NCBI GenBank assembly: GCA_017625565.1 | Contig: JAGAKN010000006.1 | Location: 16,154-80,153 of the forward strand | Length of the DNA stretch: 64,000 nt | Source: Clostridia bacterium | Lineage (GTDB): Bacteria > Bacillota > Clostridia > Christensenellales > Borkfalkiaceae | Reading direction: 5' to 3' | Shown here: one piece after another, positions 25,782 through 33,897 of the stretch | Layout: the number at the start of each line of letters is the position of its first letter | How positions within the stretch are numbered: the stretch's first letter is position 1 | Position numbers and translations under genes: made by a program | The notes under the pieces: model-generated | Told to the model about the DNA's origin: nothing | The model's input: the letters and a program-made list of their open reading frames with translations, nothing else | Database searches by the model: none

Positions 25782-26978
25782 ATGGATATTACATCTTCTC
25801 AAGTAGAAAGCATCGTTCGTAAAATCCTTGGTGAAATGGGCGGAGCGAAAAAAGCAGCCGCAGGTATTCCCAAGACGGCGAAAGTAGCCATGCTTACCGC
25901 GGCGAAGAAGATCGAAGTAAAGGAATTCCCTATCCCTGCGTTGCAAGACGACGATATCTTGGTGAAGGTAGAAGGTTGTGGCGTATGCGGTACGGACGTA
26001 CACGAATGGAAGGGCGATCCGTTCGGGATTATTCCCGTCACGCTTGGACACGAAGGTACGGGGGAAATTATTGCGCTCGGCAAAAACATTAAGACGGATA
26101 CGTCGGGAAAACCCATTAAGGTAGGCGATAAAATCGTCACTAGCGTTATCAGTTGTGGAGAATGTCACGTTTGCCGCAATCATCCCGCCAACACCAACCT
26201 CTGCGATAAGCAAGGCGTGTTCGGGTTGATTCCCCATAGCGACGCAAATCCGCTTACGGGCTGGTTTGCTACGCATTTGTTGATCCGTGGGAAAGGCGCG
26301 ACGTACTTCGTTGTCAACGATCTCGATTTGCAAGAAAGAATGCTACTGGAACTCGCGTGTGTTTGCGTACACGCGTTGAAACGCGCGAACACGACGGGGC
26401 TTATCAACTTTAACTCGAAAGTACTCGTACAAGGTCTTGGCCCGGTAGGGCTCGTAATGATTAGCGTACTCCGTGCGGCAGGGATCAATCATATCATCGC
26501 AATCGACGGTACGCCCAAACGTTTGGAAATGGCGAAAAAACTCGGCGCGAAAACGATTGTAAACTTCCGCGAATTGACGACGCTTGAAGAACGAGTAAAA
26601 CTCGTTAAGAGCGTAGCCAACGGCGTGGGCGCGGACTTCGCGTTCCAATGCACGGGTGCTCCTGCGGCGGCGAAAGATATTTACGAATATATCCGTCGTG
26701 GCGGTGGGCTGTGCGAAATGGGTTTCTTCGTCAACAACGGCGAATATAGCGTAAACCCCCACTTTGCAATGTGCAATAAAGAAATCAATATCGTTGGTTC
26801 TTGGGACTACAGCGCGGACGATTATCCCACGACGATGGCGTTCTTACGGCAAGCTCGGGAAATGAACATTCCGATTAAGGAACTCATCACCCACAGTTTC
26901 CCGTTGGATAAACTCAACGAAGCCATGGAAGTAAACGTATCCCAACAAGGGATTAAGATTTGCTACGTAGCGGAATAA
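25782..26978 (+). CDS. Zinc alcohol dehydrogenase with N-terminal targeting helix
   Basis: 398 residues. MDITSSQVESIVRKILGEMG is an encapsulation-type helix followed by an alanine- and lysine-rich linker. The medium-chain dehydrogenase starts near residue 35. The catalytic zinc site is in GCGVCGTDVHEW and GHEGTGEI. The structural zinc site is CGECHVCRNHPANTNLC, four cysteines, and VQGLGPVGLVMI near 218 is the NAD(H) fold. It most likely reduces propionaldehyde to 1-propanol (or lactaldehyde to 1,2-propanediol) and recycles NADH inside the shell. Many BMC operons use an iron-type PduQ instead. Confidence 0.9.
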   Translation: MDITSSQVESIVRKILGEMGGAKKAAAGIPKTAKVAMLTAAKKIEVKEFPIPALQDDDILVKVEGCGVCGTDVHEWKGDPFGIIPVTLGHEGTGEIIALGKNIKTDTSGKPIKVGDKIVTSVISCGECHVCRNHPANTNLCDKQGVFGLIPHSDANPLTGWFATHLLIRGKGATYFVVNDLDLQERMLLELACVCVHALKRANTTGLINFNSKVLVQGLGPVGLVMISVLRAAGINHIIAIDGTPKRLEMAKKLGAKTIVNFRELTTLEERVKLVKSVANGVGADFAFQCTGAPAAAKDIYEYIRRGGGLCEMGFFVNNGEYSVNPHFAMCNKEINIVGSWDYSADDYPTTMAFLRQAREMNIPIKELITHSFPLDKLNEAMEVNVSQQGIKICYVAE

Positions 26979-26991
26979 AGGCAGGTAAACA

Positions 26992-27309
26992 ATGGCGCTT
27001 GGCATGATAGAAGTATTCGGCTTCGCTACAGCGATCGTAGTTGCCGATAGAATGGCGAAAGCCGCGGATGTGAAAGTCGTGGCGATCGATAAGAATAAAC
27101 CTGCGGCGGGGGATTCCGCGCGCGTGCCTTTGGTTATGGCAATCAAGGTAGAAGGTACGGCGGCGGCGGTAGAAGCCGCGATCGAAGCAGGGAAACAGGA
27201 AGCCGAAAAACGCGAATTGTACATTACTCATAAGGTAATCGCAAGACAGAGCGAAGAAATCGAATGGTTTGCGCATTTGAGCGCGCTCGGCAAAGACAAA
27301 TTACGATAA
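26992..27309 (+). CDS. BMC-H shell protein with altered pore segment
   Basis: 105 residues, one BMC domain (MALGMIEVFGFATAIVVADR). Where PduA-type hexamers have K-I-G-S-G at the pore, this protein has a longer KNKPAAGDSARVP. The central pore should therefore differ in size and charge. It has a C-terminal extension (HLSALGKDKLR) beyond the domain. It is the first of four BMC-H genes in a row, 13 bases after the dehydrogenase, and is clearly part of the same transcript. Confidence 0.9.
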   Translation: MALGMIEVFGFATAIVVADRMAKAADVKVVAIDKNKPAAGDSARVPLVMAIKVEGTAAAVEAAIEAGKQEAEKRELYITHKVIARQSEEIEWFAHLSALGKDKLR

Positions 27310-27347
27310 AAAAATTAAAAAAATAAATTTTAAGGAGAACAAAAACA

Positions 27348-27623
27348 ATGATGGAAGCATTAGGCATGGTAGAAACGAGAGGTCTTGTAGCGGCGATTGA
27401 AGCGGCAGATGCGATGGTAAAGGCGGCAAACGTCGTACTTATCGGTAGCGAAAAGATCGGTAGCGGTTTGGTAAGCGTTATGGTACGTGGCGACGTAGGC
27501 GCTGTGAAAGCTGCGGTAGAAGCAGGTACGGCTGCTGCTACGGCGCTTGGCGAAGTAATCGCAACGCACGTAATTCCCAGACCCCACGCAGACGTTGAAA
27601 AACTTCTTCCTTCGATCAAATAA
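27348..27623 (+). CDS. BMC-H shell protein, PduA/PduJ-like (copy 1)
   Basis: 91 residues. The BMC domain reads [20 protein letters not shown] with the canonical pore loop [19 protein letters not shown] and ends [17 protein letters not shown]. The first of two ATGs (27348) is best spaced from AAGGAG; the second (27351) matches the start of copy 2. It is a main-facet hexamer by similarity. Over the shared 90 residues it differs from the copy at 28052 at only two positions (V/I in the VLIGS segment, S/T near the end). Confidence 0.95.
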   Translation: MMEALGMVETRGLVAAIEAADAMVKAANVVLIGSEKIGSGLVSVMVRGDVGAVKAAVEAGTAAATALGEVIATHVIPRPHADVEKLLPSIK

Positions 27624-27626
27624 TCG

Positions 27627-27687
27627 AAAACTCTCGAAAGTATCCCGTCGTTCCGTCCTTGGCGGCGGAACAGGGATAAGAGTTTTT
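27627..27687 (+). terminator. Intercistronic hairpin with T-run between shell genes
   Basis: Nested arms AAAACTC/GAGTTTT, TATCCC/GGGATA and GTTCCG/CGGAAC form one long interrupted stem ending in TTTTT. It lies inside the operon between two shell genes, so it is probably a partial terminator or an mRNA end that sets shell-protein ratios. Confidence 0.6.
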
Positions 27688-27714
27688 CAAAAGATCGGTT
27701 AAGGAGAAAGAACA

Positions 27715-27987
27715 ATGAAAGCAATAGCTTTACTCGAAGTGCAAGCTTTGGTTGCGGCGATCACGGGCTTAGATGCCATGGTGAAAGCGGCGGACGTAAA
27801 GCTTATACACGTAGAAAAACGTCTTGGTGGACGCTTGGTGACAGTGGTTGTTGAAGGGGAAGTTTCAGCGGTGACGGCGGCTTTGGCTGCAGGTGCTGCG
27901 GCTGCCTCGGAAGTAGGCAACGTTAAGGTGTGCGAAGTCATCGCGCGCCCGCATCCCGACGTTATGCGGTTTTTGACGACGGGTTAA
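27715..27987 (+). CDS. BMC-H shell protein, divergent
   Basis: 90 residues, one BMC domain (IALLEVQALVAAITGLDAMV). The pore loop is VEKRLGGRLVTVVVEGEV, so arginines replace the usual isoleucine/serine, and the hexamer pore should be more positive. The C-terminus VIARPHPDVMRFLTTG is typical. It is enclosed by the two near-identical PduA/J-like genes and by two hairpins. A ribosome site (TTAAGGAGA) precedes it. It probably tiles as a minor hexamer with its own transport property. Confidence 0.92.
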   Translation: MKAIALLEVQALVAAITGLDAMVKAADVKLIHVEKRLGGRLVTVVVEGEVSAVTAALAAGAAAASEVGNVKVCEVIARPHPDVMRFLTTG

Positions 27988-28051
27988 ATTCGGTATTAAA
28001 GCATAGAGCTTTAAACAATAAAAAAGAAAAAAATCTTAGGAGGATTTCACA

Positions 28052-28324
28052 ATGGAAGCATTAGGCATGGTAGAAACGAGAGGTCTTGTAGCAGCGATTG
28101 AAGCAGCAGATGCGATGGTAAAGGCGGCAAACGTCATTCTTATCGGCAGCGAAAAGATCGGTAGCGGTTTGGTAAGCGTTATGGTACGTGGCGACGTAGG
28201 CGCTGTGAAAGCTGCGGTGGAAGCAGGTACGGCTGCTGCTACGGCGCTCGGCGAAGTAATCGCAACGCACGTAATTCCCAGACCCCACGCAGACGTTGAA
28301 AAGCTTCTTCCCACCATTAAATAA
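28052..28324 (+). CDS. BMC-H shell protein, PduA/PduJ-like (copy 2)
   Basis: 90 residues, 88 identical to the copy at 27348, including the KIGSG pore loop; the DNA is also almost the same, with scattered synonymous changes. The ribosome site is AGGAGG, stronger than that of copy 1. The arrangement A-B-A' with the divergent BMC-H in the middle suggests a tandem duplication kept alike by gene conversion, or selection for high dose of the main facet protein. Confidence 0.95.
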   Translation: MEALGMVETRGLVAAIEAADAMVKAANVILIGSEKIGSGLVSVMVRGDVGAVKAAVEAGTAAATALGEVIATHVIPRPHADVEKLLPTIK

Positions 28325-28351
28325 TTTTCGGTTATTCATTGGATCGGAAAA

Positions 28352-28400
28352 CCGTAATACCCGTAGGAGTTTTCTCCTTTCGGGTATTACGGGAGTTTTT
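28352..28400 (+). terminator. Intercistronic hairpin with T-run after BMC-H copy 2
   Basis: A perfect 12-base stem (CCGTAATACCCG / CGGGTATTACGG) with an inner AGGAG/CTCCT stem is followed by GAGTTTTT. It has the form of a rho-independent terminator between the shell genes and pduL, so it may attenuate downstream transcription or protect the upstream mRNA. Confidence 0.7.
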
Positions 28401-28508
28401 CAGCAAACGCAACAAATACTCGCAAATCCTTTTTAACGCGACGAGAAGGATCTCTCGCGCGGGTTTTCGTATGGTTTGGCGAGTTCGTAAATGGAGAAAG
28501 TAGGTATT

Positions 28509-29162
28509 ATGGAATATTCAAGCGAAAAAATTGCGGAACTTGTAAAAAAAGTATTGTCGGATATGGATTTTGGGGTAAATTCTTCGGATAGCGACGTGCC
28601 CGTCGGGGTTTCTAATCGGCATATTCATTTGAATAAGGCGGATATGGAAACGCTGTTTGGGGTTGGCTACGAATTGACGCCGTTCAAGGATTTGTCGCAA
28701 CCCGGGCAATACGCTTGTAAGGAGCTTTTGACTTTGGTCGGTCCGTCTTTACGGCCGATTGAAAACGTGCGCGTGTTAGGTCCGCTCCGTAGTAAATCGC
28801 AGGTGGAAATTTCCGCAACGGATTCGTACGTATTAAAGGTAAAACCGCCCGTTAGAGAATCGGGAAATATCGCAGGTTCTGCCGGGGTGACGATTGTCGG
28901 GCCGAAAGGCGTGGTGGTTTTAAAGGAAGGTTGCATCGTTGCAAATCGGCATATTCATATGTCGCCGAGCGACGGGGTGAAATTCGGTGTAAAAGACGGG
29001 GACACGGTGACGGTAGACGTCAAAGGCAAGCGCCGTACAAGATGGTATGACGTACAAGTCCGCGTCAGTCCCGATTTCCGTTTGGAAATGCATATCGATA
29101 CGGACGACGCGAATGCGGTCGGTATCGGAAACGGTTGCAAGGTGCAAATCGTTAAGGAGTGA
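28509..29162 (+). CDS. pduL: Phosphate propanoyltransferase PduL with targeting helix
   Basis: 217 residues from the ATG at 28509; an in-frame ATG at 28491 would add six. Neither has an ideal ribosome site, and 28509 puts the start just before the targeting helix SSEKIAELVKKVLSDM. The two PduL half-domains show zinc-binding VSNRHIHLNKADM near residue 37 and VANRHIHMSPSDG near 147. It converts propionyl-CoA plus phosphate to propionyl phosphate, recycling CoA within the shell for the aldehyde dehydrogenase. It is followed with 5-base spacing by the vertex protein. Confidence 0.92.
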   Translation: MEYSSEKIAELVKKVLSDMDFGVNSSDSDVPVGVSNRHIHLNKADMETLFGVGYELTPFKDLSQPGQYACKELLTLVGPSLRPIENVRVLGPLRSKSQVEISATDSYVLKVKPPVRESGNIAGSAGVTIVGPKGVVVLKEGCIVANRHIHMSPSDGVKFGVKDGDTVTVDVKGKRRTRWYDVQVRVSPDFRLEMHIDTDDANAVGIGNGCKVQIVKE

Positions 29163-29167
29163 GAAAA

Positions 29168-29416
29168 GTGTTAAAAGGGATTATCAGAGGAAACGTTGTT
29201 TCCACAAGAAAACAGGAATCGTTAGTCGGCTCGAAGTTTATGGAAGTAGAAATCATTGAAAACGGCGAGTTGACGAAGAAATACCTCATTGCCGTAGACA
29301 GCGTAGGCGCAGGCATTGGGGAAACGGTACTCGTGACGACGGGCAGTTCCGCTCGTTTGGCGTTGCATAACGTAAACGCGCCGTGTGACGCGGTAATCGT
29401 AGGTATCGTAGACTGA
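29168..29416 (+). CDS. eutN: BMC-P vertex protein (EutN/CcmL family)
   Basis: 82 residues from the GTG at 29168, which is 8 bases after AAGGAG; an in-frame GTG at 29159 overlaps that ribosome site. The sequence KGIIRGNVVSTRKQESLVG and ALHNVNAPCDAVIVGIVD match the pentameric EutN/CcmL fold that caps the icosahedral vertices. It is the only BMC-P gene in the window. It follows pduL closely and precedes the PduS-like gene after 44 bases. Confidence 0.93.
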   Translation: MLKGIIRGNVVSTRKQESLVGSKFMEVEIIENGELTKKYLIAVDSVGAGIGETVLVTTGSSARLALHNVNAPCDAVIVGIVD

Positions 29417-29460
29417 AACGTCGCGGAATATTCCGCGGTAGGTAAGGAAGTTTTTGGGCT

Positions 29461-30789
29461 ATGGATTTGAAAGAGTTGATGAAAGAAGCCGGTATCGTAG
29501 GCGCAGGCGGCGCGGGGTTCCCGTCGTATGCGAAACTTGCGGAAGGCGCGCATACGCTACTTGTTAACGGGGCGGAATGCGAACCGCTGCTTTATACCGA
29601 TTATATTCTTTTACAAAGGGAAATGTCGAACGTGTTGTTCGGGATTAACGCGGTGTTGGAGTACGCGAAGATTCCGCGCGCGCTTTTGTGTGTAAAAGAG
29701 CATACGGCAAAACGCCTTCAATACAAAGACGGCGCTCGGCTCGCGGAGAAAATCTTTTTAAAGACGTTGCCCGACGTATACCCGATGGGCGACGAAATCA
29801 GTATGATTTATCAAGCGACGGGGATCGTCGTAAAGCCGGGAAATTTGCCGATTACGGCAGGCGTCATCGTCTATAACGTCGAAACGTTGTACAACGTAGC
29901 GGTTATGCAAAAATTTTCTACCAAACTGACAATGAAATGGTTGACGATCGCAGGGAATATCCCCAAGCCGATCGTAGTACGCGTGCCGATCGGTACGCTG
30001 ATTTCCGACCTTTTCGAAAAAAATTCGATTATAATCCCCGAAGGGCATACCGTATTAGACGGTGGACCTTCGATGGGAAAGGTAATAGATCCGCAAACGG
30101 CAGTCGTAAGCAAAACGACGAAGGGCTTATTGATTTTGCCGAATGAAACGGAGGCCATCGTTTCAAAATTTCTCGACGGTGCGAAGTCTATCGCGCGCGC
30201 GGAAACGGCGTGTTGTCAATGTACCCGTTGCACGGATTTGTGTCCAAGACATCTTCTTGGGTATCCGTTAGAACCGCATAAAATGGTACGCACGGCGAAA
30301 GGCGCGGCAATTGCTTTGCCGGAAATGGTGCTTTCCGCAACGCTCTGTTGCGGTTGTGGGTTGTGCGAATCGTTGGCTTGCTGTCAGGGAATTTCCCCGA
30401 GGGCGGTAATCAACGAGTACAAGGCGTTGCTAGCGAAGAACAAGCTCCGCTACGTGGCGAAAACGGACGTGGAAGTTTCGCCCGAGAGAGAGTATCGCAT
30501 GATCCCTAGCGAAAAATGGGCGAGCGTACTCGGGGTGCAAAAATACGACCGAGTACCCGTATTCGTCGGTGAAGATACGGGGTTTGATAGGGTGGAATTA
30601 TTTCTCCGTCAGCATATCGGCGCGACGAGTGTTGCAATCGTCAAGGAAGGCGCGCAAGTACAACGCGGAGAGAAAATTGCCGAGAGCGGCGACGGATTAT
30701 CTTTGCCGTTATATGCGTCCATTTCGGGCTACGTGACGGCGGTAGATAATGAAAAAATAATTATAGACAGGGTGAATAACAATGTTTAA
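29461..30789 (+). CDS. pduS: PduS/RnfC-like flavin Fe-S electron-transfer protein
   Basis: 442 residues. The N-terminal Complex I 51-kDa-like domain has GIVGAGGAGFPSYAKLAEG (flavin/NADH loop) and LLVNGAECEPLL. Two [4Fe-4S] motifs follow near residues 255-310: CCQCTRCTDLCPRH and CCGCGLCESLACCQG. A C-terminal biotinyl-like barrel ends the protein. In B12-type compartments PduS reduces cobalamin. Here no B12 enzyme is present, so it more likely moves electrons between NADH and the PduT-like shell cluster, perhaps for enzyme activation. It overlaps the BMC-T gene by 8 bases. Confidence 0.9.
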   Translation: MDLKELMKEAGIVGAGGAGFPSYAKLAEGAHTLLVNGAECEPLLYTDYILLQREMSNVLFGINAVLEYAKIPRALLCVKEHTAKRLQYKDGARLAEKIFLKTLPDVYPMGDEISMIYQATGIVVKPGNLPITAGVIVYNVETLYNVAVMQKFSTKLTMKWLTIAGNIPKPIVVRVPIGTLISDLFEKNSIIIPEGHTVLDGGPSMGKVIDPQTAVVSKTTKGLLILPNETEAIVSKFLDGAKSIARAETACCQCTRCTDLCPRHLLGYPLEPHKMVRTAKGAAIALPEMVLSATLCCGCGLCESLACCQGISPRAVINEYKALLAKNKLRYVAKTDVEVSPEREYRMIPSEKWASVLGVQKYDRVPVFVGEDTGFDRVELFLRQHIGATSVAIVKEGAQVQRGEKIAESGDGLSLPLYASISGYVTAVDNEKIIIDRVNNNV

Positions 30790-31327
30790 GGCGATTGGTG
30801 TAATAGAATTGAAAAGTATCCCCAAAGGTGTGGAAGCAACGGACGCGGCGTTAAAGAGCGCTGGCGTGGAAATGGTTGCCTCCCATCCGGCTTGTCCTGG
30901 GAAATACGAGATTATTTTGACGGGCTCGATTTCCAACGTGACGGCTGCGGTAGAACACGTCTTGGAGAAATTCCAAACGTACGTAATCGATTCTTCGATT
31001 ATGGGACGGATTGACGAGCAAGTCGTAAAAGCGTTGTTCGGTACGCAAACGGGTGAAAAGAAAGGCTCGCTTGGGCTGATTGAAACGTTCTCTGCGGCGA
31101 CGTCGATCAAGGCGGCGGATATCGCGGTAAAGACGGCGCGCGTGGAAATTTTCGATTTGCGCGTATCCCGTGGTATGGGCGGAAAAGGCGTTGTCATGTT
31201 GACGGGCGAAATCGGGGACGTGACGGCTGCAGTAGAAGCCGGATCGAATTACGCAAAGGAATCGGGAATGTTATCGTCCTATTCCGTAATCGCAGCGCCC
31301 CACGCAGGGCTTTGGGAACAGATCTAA
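30782..31327 (+). CDS. pduT: BMC-T shell protein, PduT-like, with Fe-S cysteine
   Basis: 181 residues with two BMC domains (AIGVIELKSIPKGVEATDAA and SLGLIETFSAATSIKAADIA), forming a trimer. A cysteine near residue 38 in HPACPGKYEI corresponds to the pore cysteine of PduT, which holds one [4Fe-4S] cluster per trimer. Overlap with the PduS-like gene supports a shared electron path through the shell. It is the only BMC-T gene in the locus; no PduB-type trimer is present. Confidence 0.93.
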   Translation: MFKAIGVIELKSIPKGVEATDAALKSAGVEMVASHPACPGKYEIILTGSISNVTAAVEHVLEKFQTYVIDSSIMGRIDEQVVKALFGTQTGEKKGSLGLIETFSAATSIKAADIAVKTARVEIFDLRVSRGMGGKGVVMLTGEIGDVTAAVEAGSNYAKESGMLSSYSVIAAPHAGLWEQI

Positions 31328-31357
31328 ACGTTGAAAACTTGAAAAAGGGAAAAGGAT

Positions 31358-33889
31358 ATGGAAAATATCAAATTTGTGATTGAAAAGAGTGCGCGTATCG
31401 ATAAACTCGTCGACGAGCTCTACAAAAAAATGCCCGAGATCGAATCGGCGCGTGGATTGCTTGTCACAGAAAGTTATAAGCAAACGGAGAACTTGCCGAT
31501 TATCAAGCGCAGAAGCGCGGCGTTTGCGCATATTTTGGAAAATCTTCCGATCGTGATTCGTGAACACGAGCTCGTGGTCGGTAGCGCGACGGTAGCTCCG
31601 CGCGGTTGTCAAGTATTCCCAGAATATTCCTACGAATGGTTGGAAGCGGAATTCGACACGGTGGAAACGCGCGCGGCAGATCCGTTCTATATCAGCGAAA
31701 AAACCAAAGCGGAATTGCGTGCTGCCTATCCGTACTGGAAGGGAAAAACAACGAGTGATCTCGCCAAGGCAAATATGGCACCCGAAGCGTACGATGCGTT
31801 TGTAAAACACGGTATGTTCACGCCCGGGAACTACTTCTATAACGGGATCGGGCACGTATGCGTCGATTACGGCAAAGTGCTTTCTAAGGGCTATCGTGGG
31901 ATTATTGCGGAAGCGACGGACGCGTTGAATAAGCTGGACGTGAGCTGTCCGCAATACGTAAGACGTCACAATTTCTTGACGGCGGTAATCGAGAGCTGTG
32001 AAGCGGTTATTCTTTACGCGCGTAGATATTCGGCACTCGCAAAGGAAATGGCGAAAAAGGAAAAGGATACTACGCGGAAAGCGGAACTTGAAAAGATCGC
32101 GTCGAACTGTGCAAGAGTTCCCGAATTCCCTGCAACCGATTTTCATGAAGCTTGTCAATCGTTCTGGTTTATTCAACTGTTGTTGCAGGTCGAATCCAGC
32201 GGACATTCCATTTCTCCCGGTCGTTTTGATCAATATATGTATCCGTATTATAAAAAGGACTTGGACGCAGGGAAGATTACGCAAGAACAAGCGCAAGAAT
32301 TGCTCGATTGTATTTGGGTAAAACTCAACGACATCAACAAAGTACGCGACGCGGTTTCCGCGGACGGGTTTGCCGGCTACGGTATGTTCCAAAACTTGAT
32401 TGTCGGCGGTCAAGACGTACATGGGCTGGACGCAACGAACGATCTTTCGTATATGTGTTTGGAAGCGGCAATGCACGTACCTCTTCCGCAACCGTCTATT
32501 TCCATTCGGGTATGGAACGGTACGCCGGATTCCTTGCTCGTCAAAGCGGCGGCGTTGACGCGGTTAGGCACGGGTTTACCTGCGTATTACAACGACGAGA
32601 TTATCATTCCGTCGATTATGGCGCGTGGGCTTACCTTGGAAGACGCGCGGGATTATTGCATTATCGGTTGTGTCGAACCGCAAAAAGCAGGAAAAACGGA
32701 TGGTTGGCACGACGCGGCGTTCTTTAATATGTGTCGACCGATGGAGCTCGTATTCTCGAACGGTTGGGATAAGGGCGTGAAAATCGGTCTGGATACGGGC
32801 GACGTAGCGCAAATGCAAACGTTTGAAGAATTCTATAACGCCTATAAAACGCAACAAAGCTATTTCATCAAATTGCTTGTAAATGCTAATAACGCAATTG
32901 ACACGGCGCACGCAACCCGTTGCCCGTTGCCATTCCAGTCGTGTATGGTAGAAGATTGTATCGGTCGCGGAAAATCCCTGCAAGAAGGCGGTGCAATTTA
33001 CAATTTCACAGGCCCGCAAGGGTTCGGGATTGCAAACAATACCGACGGATTATTGGCGGTAAAACAACTCGTATTCGAAGAAAAGAAAGTGACGCTTGCG
33101 GAGCTCCGCGACGCGTTGAACGCAAACTTTGGCTACGGAATTCAAGGCGCGGCGGCGGAACGGATTACCAGCGAAGTGGCGTGTAGTTTGGCGCAACAGG
33201 GCGTAGAAATTAACGAAAAGATTATTCGCGTCATTTACGACGAAATTACAACGGGCGCAGGCTTGGAAGAAAGCAAGAAACAAAGATACCGTGAAATCAA
33301 GCGTTTGATTGACGAAACTTGCCCTAAGTACGGCAACGATATTTTTGAAGCGGATATGTTTGCGCGCGACGTTGCGAATACGTACACGAAAGAAGTGGAA
33401 AAATACAAAAATCCGCGCGGTGGGGTATTCCAAGCAGGCTTGTATCCCGTATCGGCGAACGTGCCTTTGGGTGGACAAACGGGCGCGACCCCCGACGGGA
33501 GATTGGCGTTTACGCCGATTGCAGACGGGATCGGACCTGCGTCGGGACGAGATATAAAAGGCCCGACGGCAACGGCAAACTCGGTGGCGAAACTCGAACA
33601 AGGGGTGGCGAGCAACGGTACGCTGCTCAACCAAAAATTCCACCCGTCCGCGCTTGCGGGAATGTCGGGGTTGACGAAATTCGTGGCGCTAATTCGTTCG
33701 TATTTCGATCAAAAGGGTATGCATATGCAATTCAACGTCGTGACGAGAGAAACTTTACTCGACGCGCAAAAACACCCCGAAAACTACAAGACGTTGGTCG
33801 TCCGCGTTGCAGGATATAGCGCGTTGTTTACGACGCTCTCCCGTTCCTTACAAGATGATATTATTAACAGAACAGAACAAGGGTTTTAA
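31358..33889 (+). CDS. Glycyl-radical diol dehydratase (1,2-propanediol type)
   Basis: 843 residues, full length for the family. The thiyl-radical cysteine and catalytic glutamate lie in IIGCVEPQ (Cys438, Glu440). The glycyl-radical loop is VRVAGYSALF, with the glycine near residue 819, 25 from the end. GCVEP plus VPLPQPSISIRVWNG separates it from pyruvate formate-lyase and fits glycerol/propanediol dehydratases rather than choline lyase. It dehydrates 1,2-propanediol to propionaldehyde without B12. No separate targeting helix is obvious. The activase follows after 8 bases. Confidence 0.93.
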   Translation: MENIKFVIEKSARIDKLVDELYKKMPEIESARGLLVTESYKQTENLPIIKRRSAAFAHILENLPIVIREHELVVGSATVAPRGCQVFPEYSYEWLEAEFDTVETRAADPFYISEKTKAELRAAYPYWKGKTTSDLAKANMAPEAYDAFVKHGMFTPGNYFYNGIGHVCVDYGKVLSKGYRGIIAEATDALNKLDVSCPQYVRRHNFLTAVIESCEAVILYARRYSALAKEMAKKEKDTTRKAELEKIASNCARVPEFPATDFHEACQSFWFIQLLLQVESSGHSISPGRFDQYMYPYYKKDLDAGKITQEQAQELLDCIWVKLNDINKVRDAVSADGFAGYGMFQNLIVGGQDVHGLDATNDLSYMCLEAAMHVPLPQPSISIRVWNGTPDSLLVKAAALTRLGTGLPAYYNDEIIIPSIMARGLTLEDARDYCIIGCVEPQKAGKTDGWHDAAFFNMCRPMELVFSNGWDKGVKIGLDTGDVAQMQTFEEFYNAYKTQQSYFIKLLVNANNAIDTAHATRCPLPFQSCMVEDCIGRGKSLQEGGAIYNFTGPQGFGIANNTDGLLAVKQLVFEEKKVTLAELRDALNANFGYGIQGAAAERITSEVACSLAQQGVEINEKIIRVIYDEITTGAGLEESKKQRYREIKRLIDETCPKYGNDIFEADMFARDVANTYTKEVEKYKNPRGGVFQAGLYPVSANVPLGGQTGATPDGRLAFTPIADGIGPASGRDIKGPTATANSVAKLEQGVASNGTLLNQKFHPSALAGMSGLTKFVALIRSYFDQKGMHMQFNVVTRETLLDAQKHPENYKTLVVRVAGYSALFTTLSRSLQDDIINRTEQGF

Positions 33890-33897
33890 GCAAAATA

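Noticed and set aside
27348..28324. CRISPR-like or other direct repeat array
   Set aside because: The long repeat is simply two coding copies of one shell gene.
31271..32491. 406-codon frame on the minus strand
   Set aside because: Antisense to the glycyl-radical dehydratase, with no ribosome site or domain.
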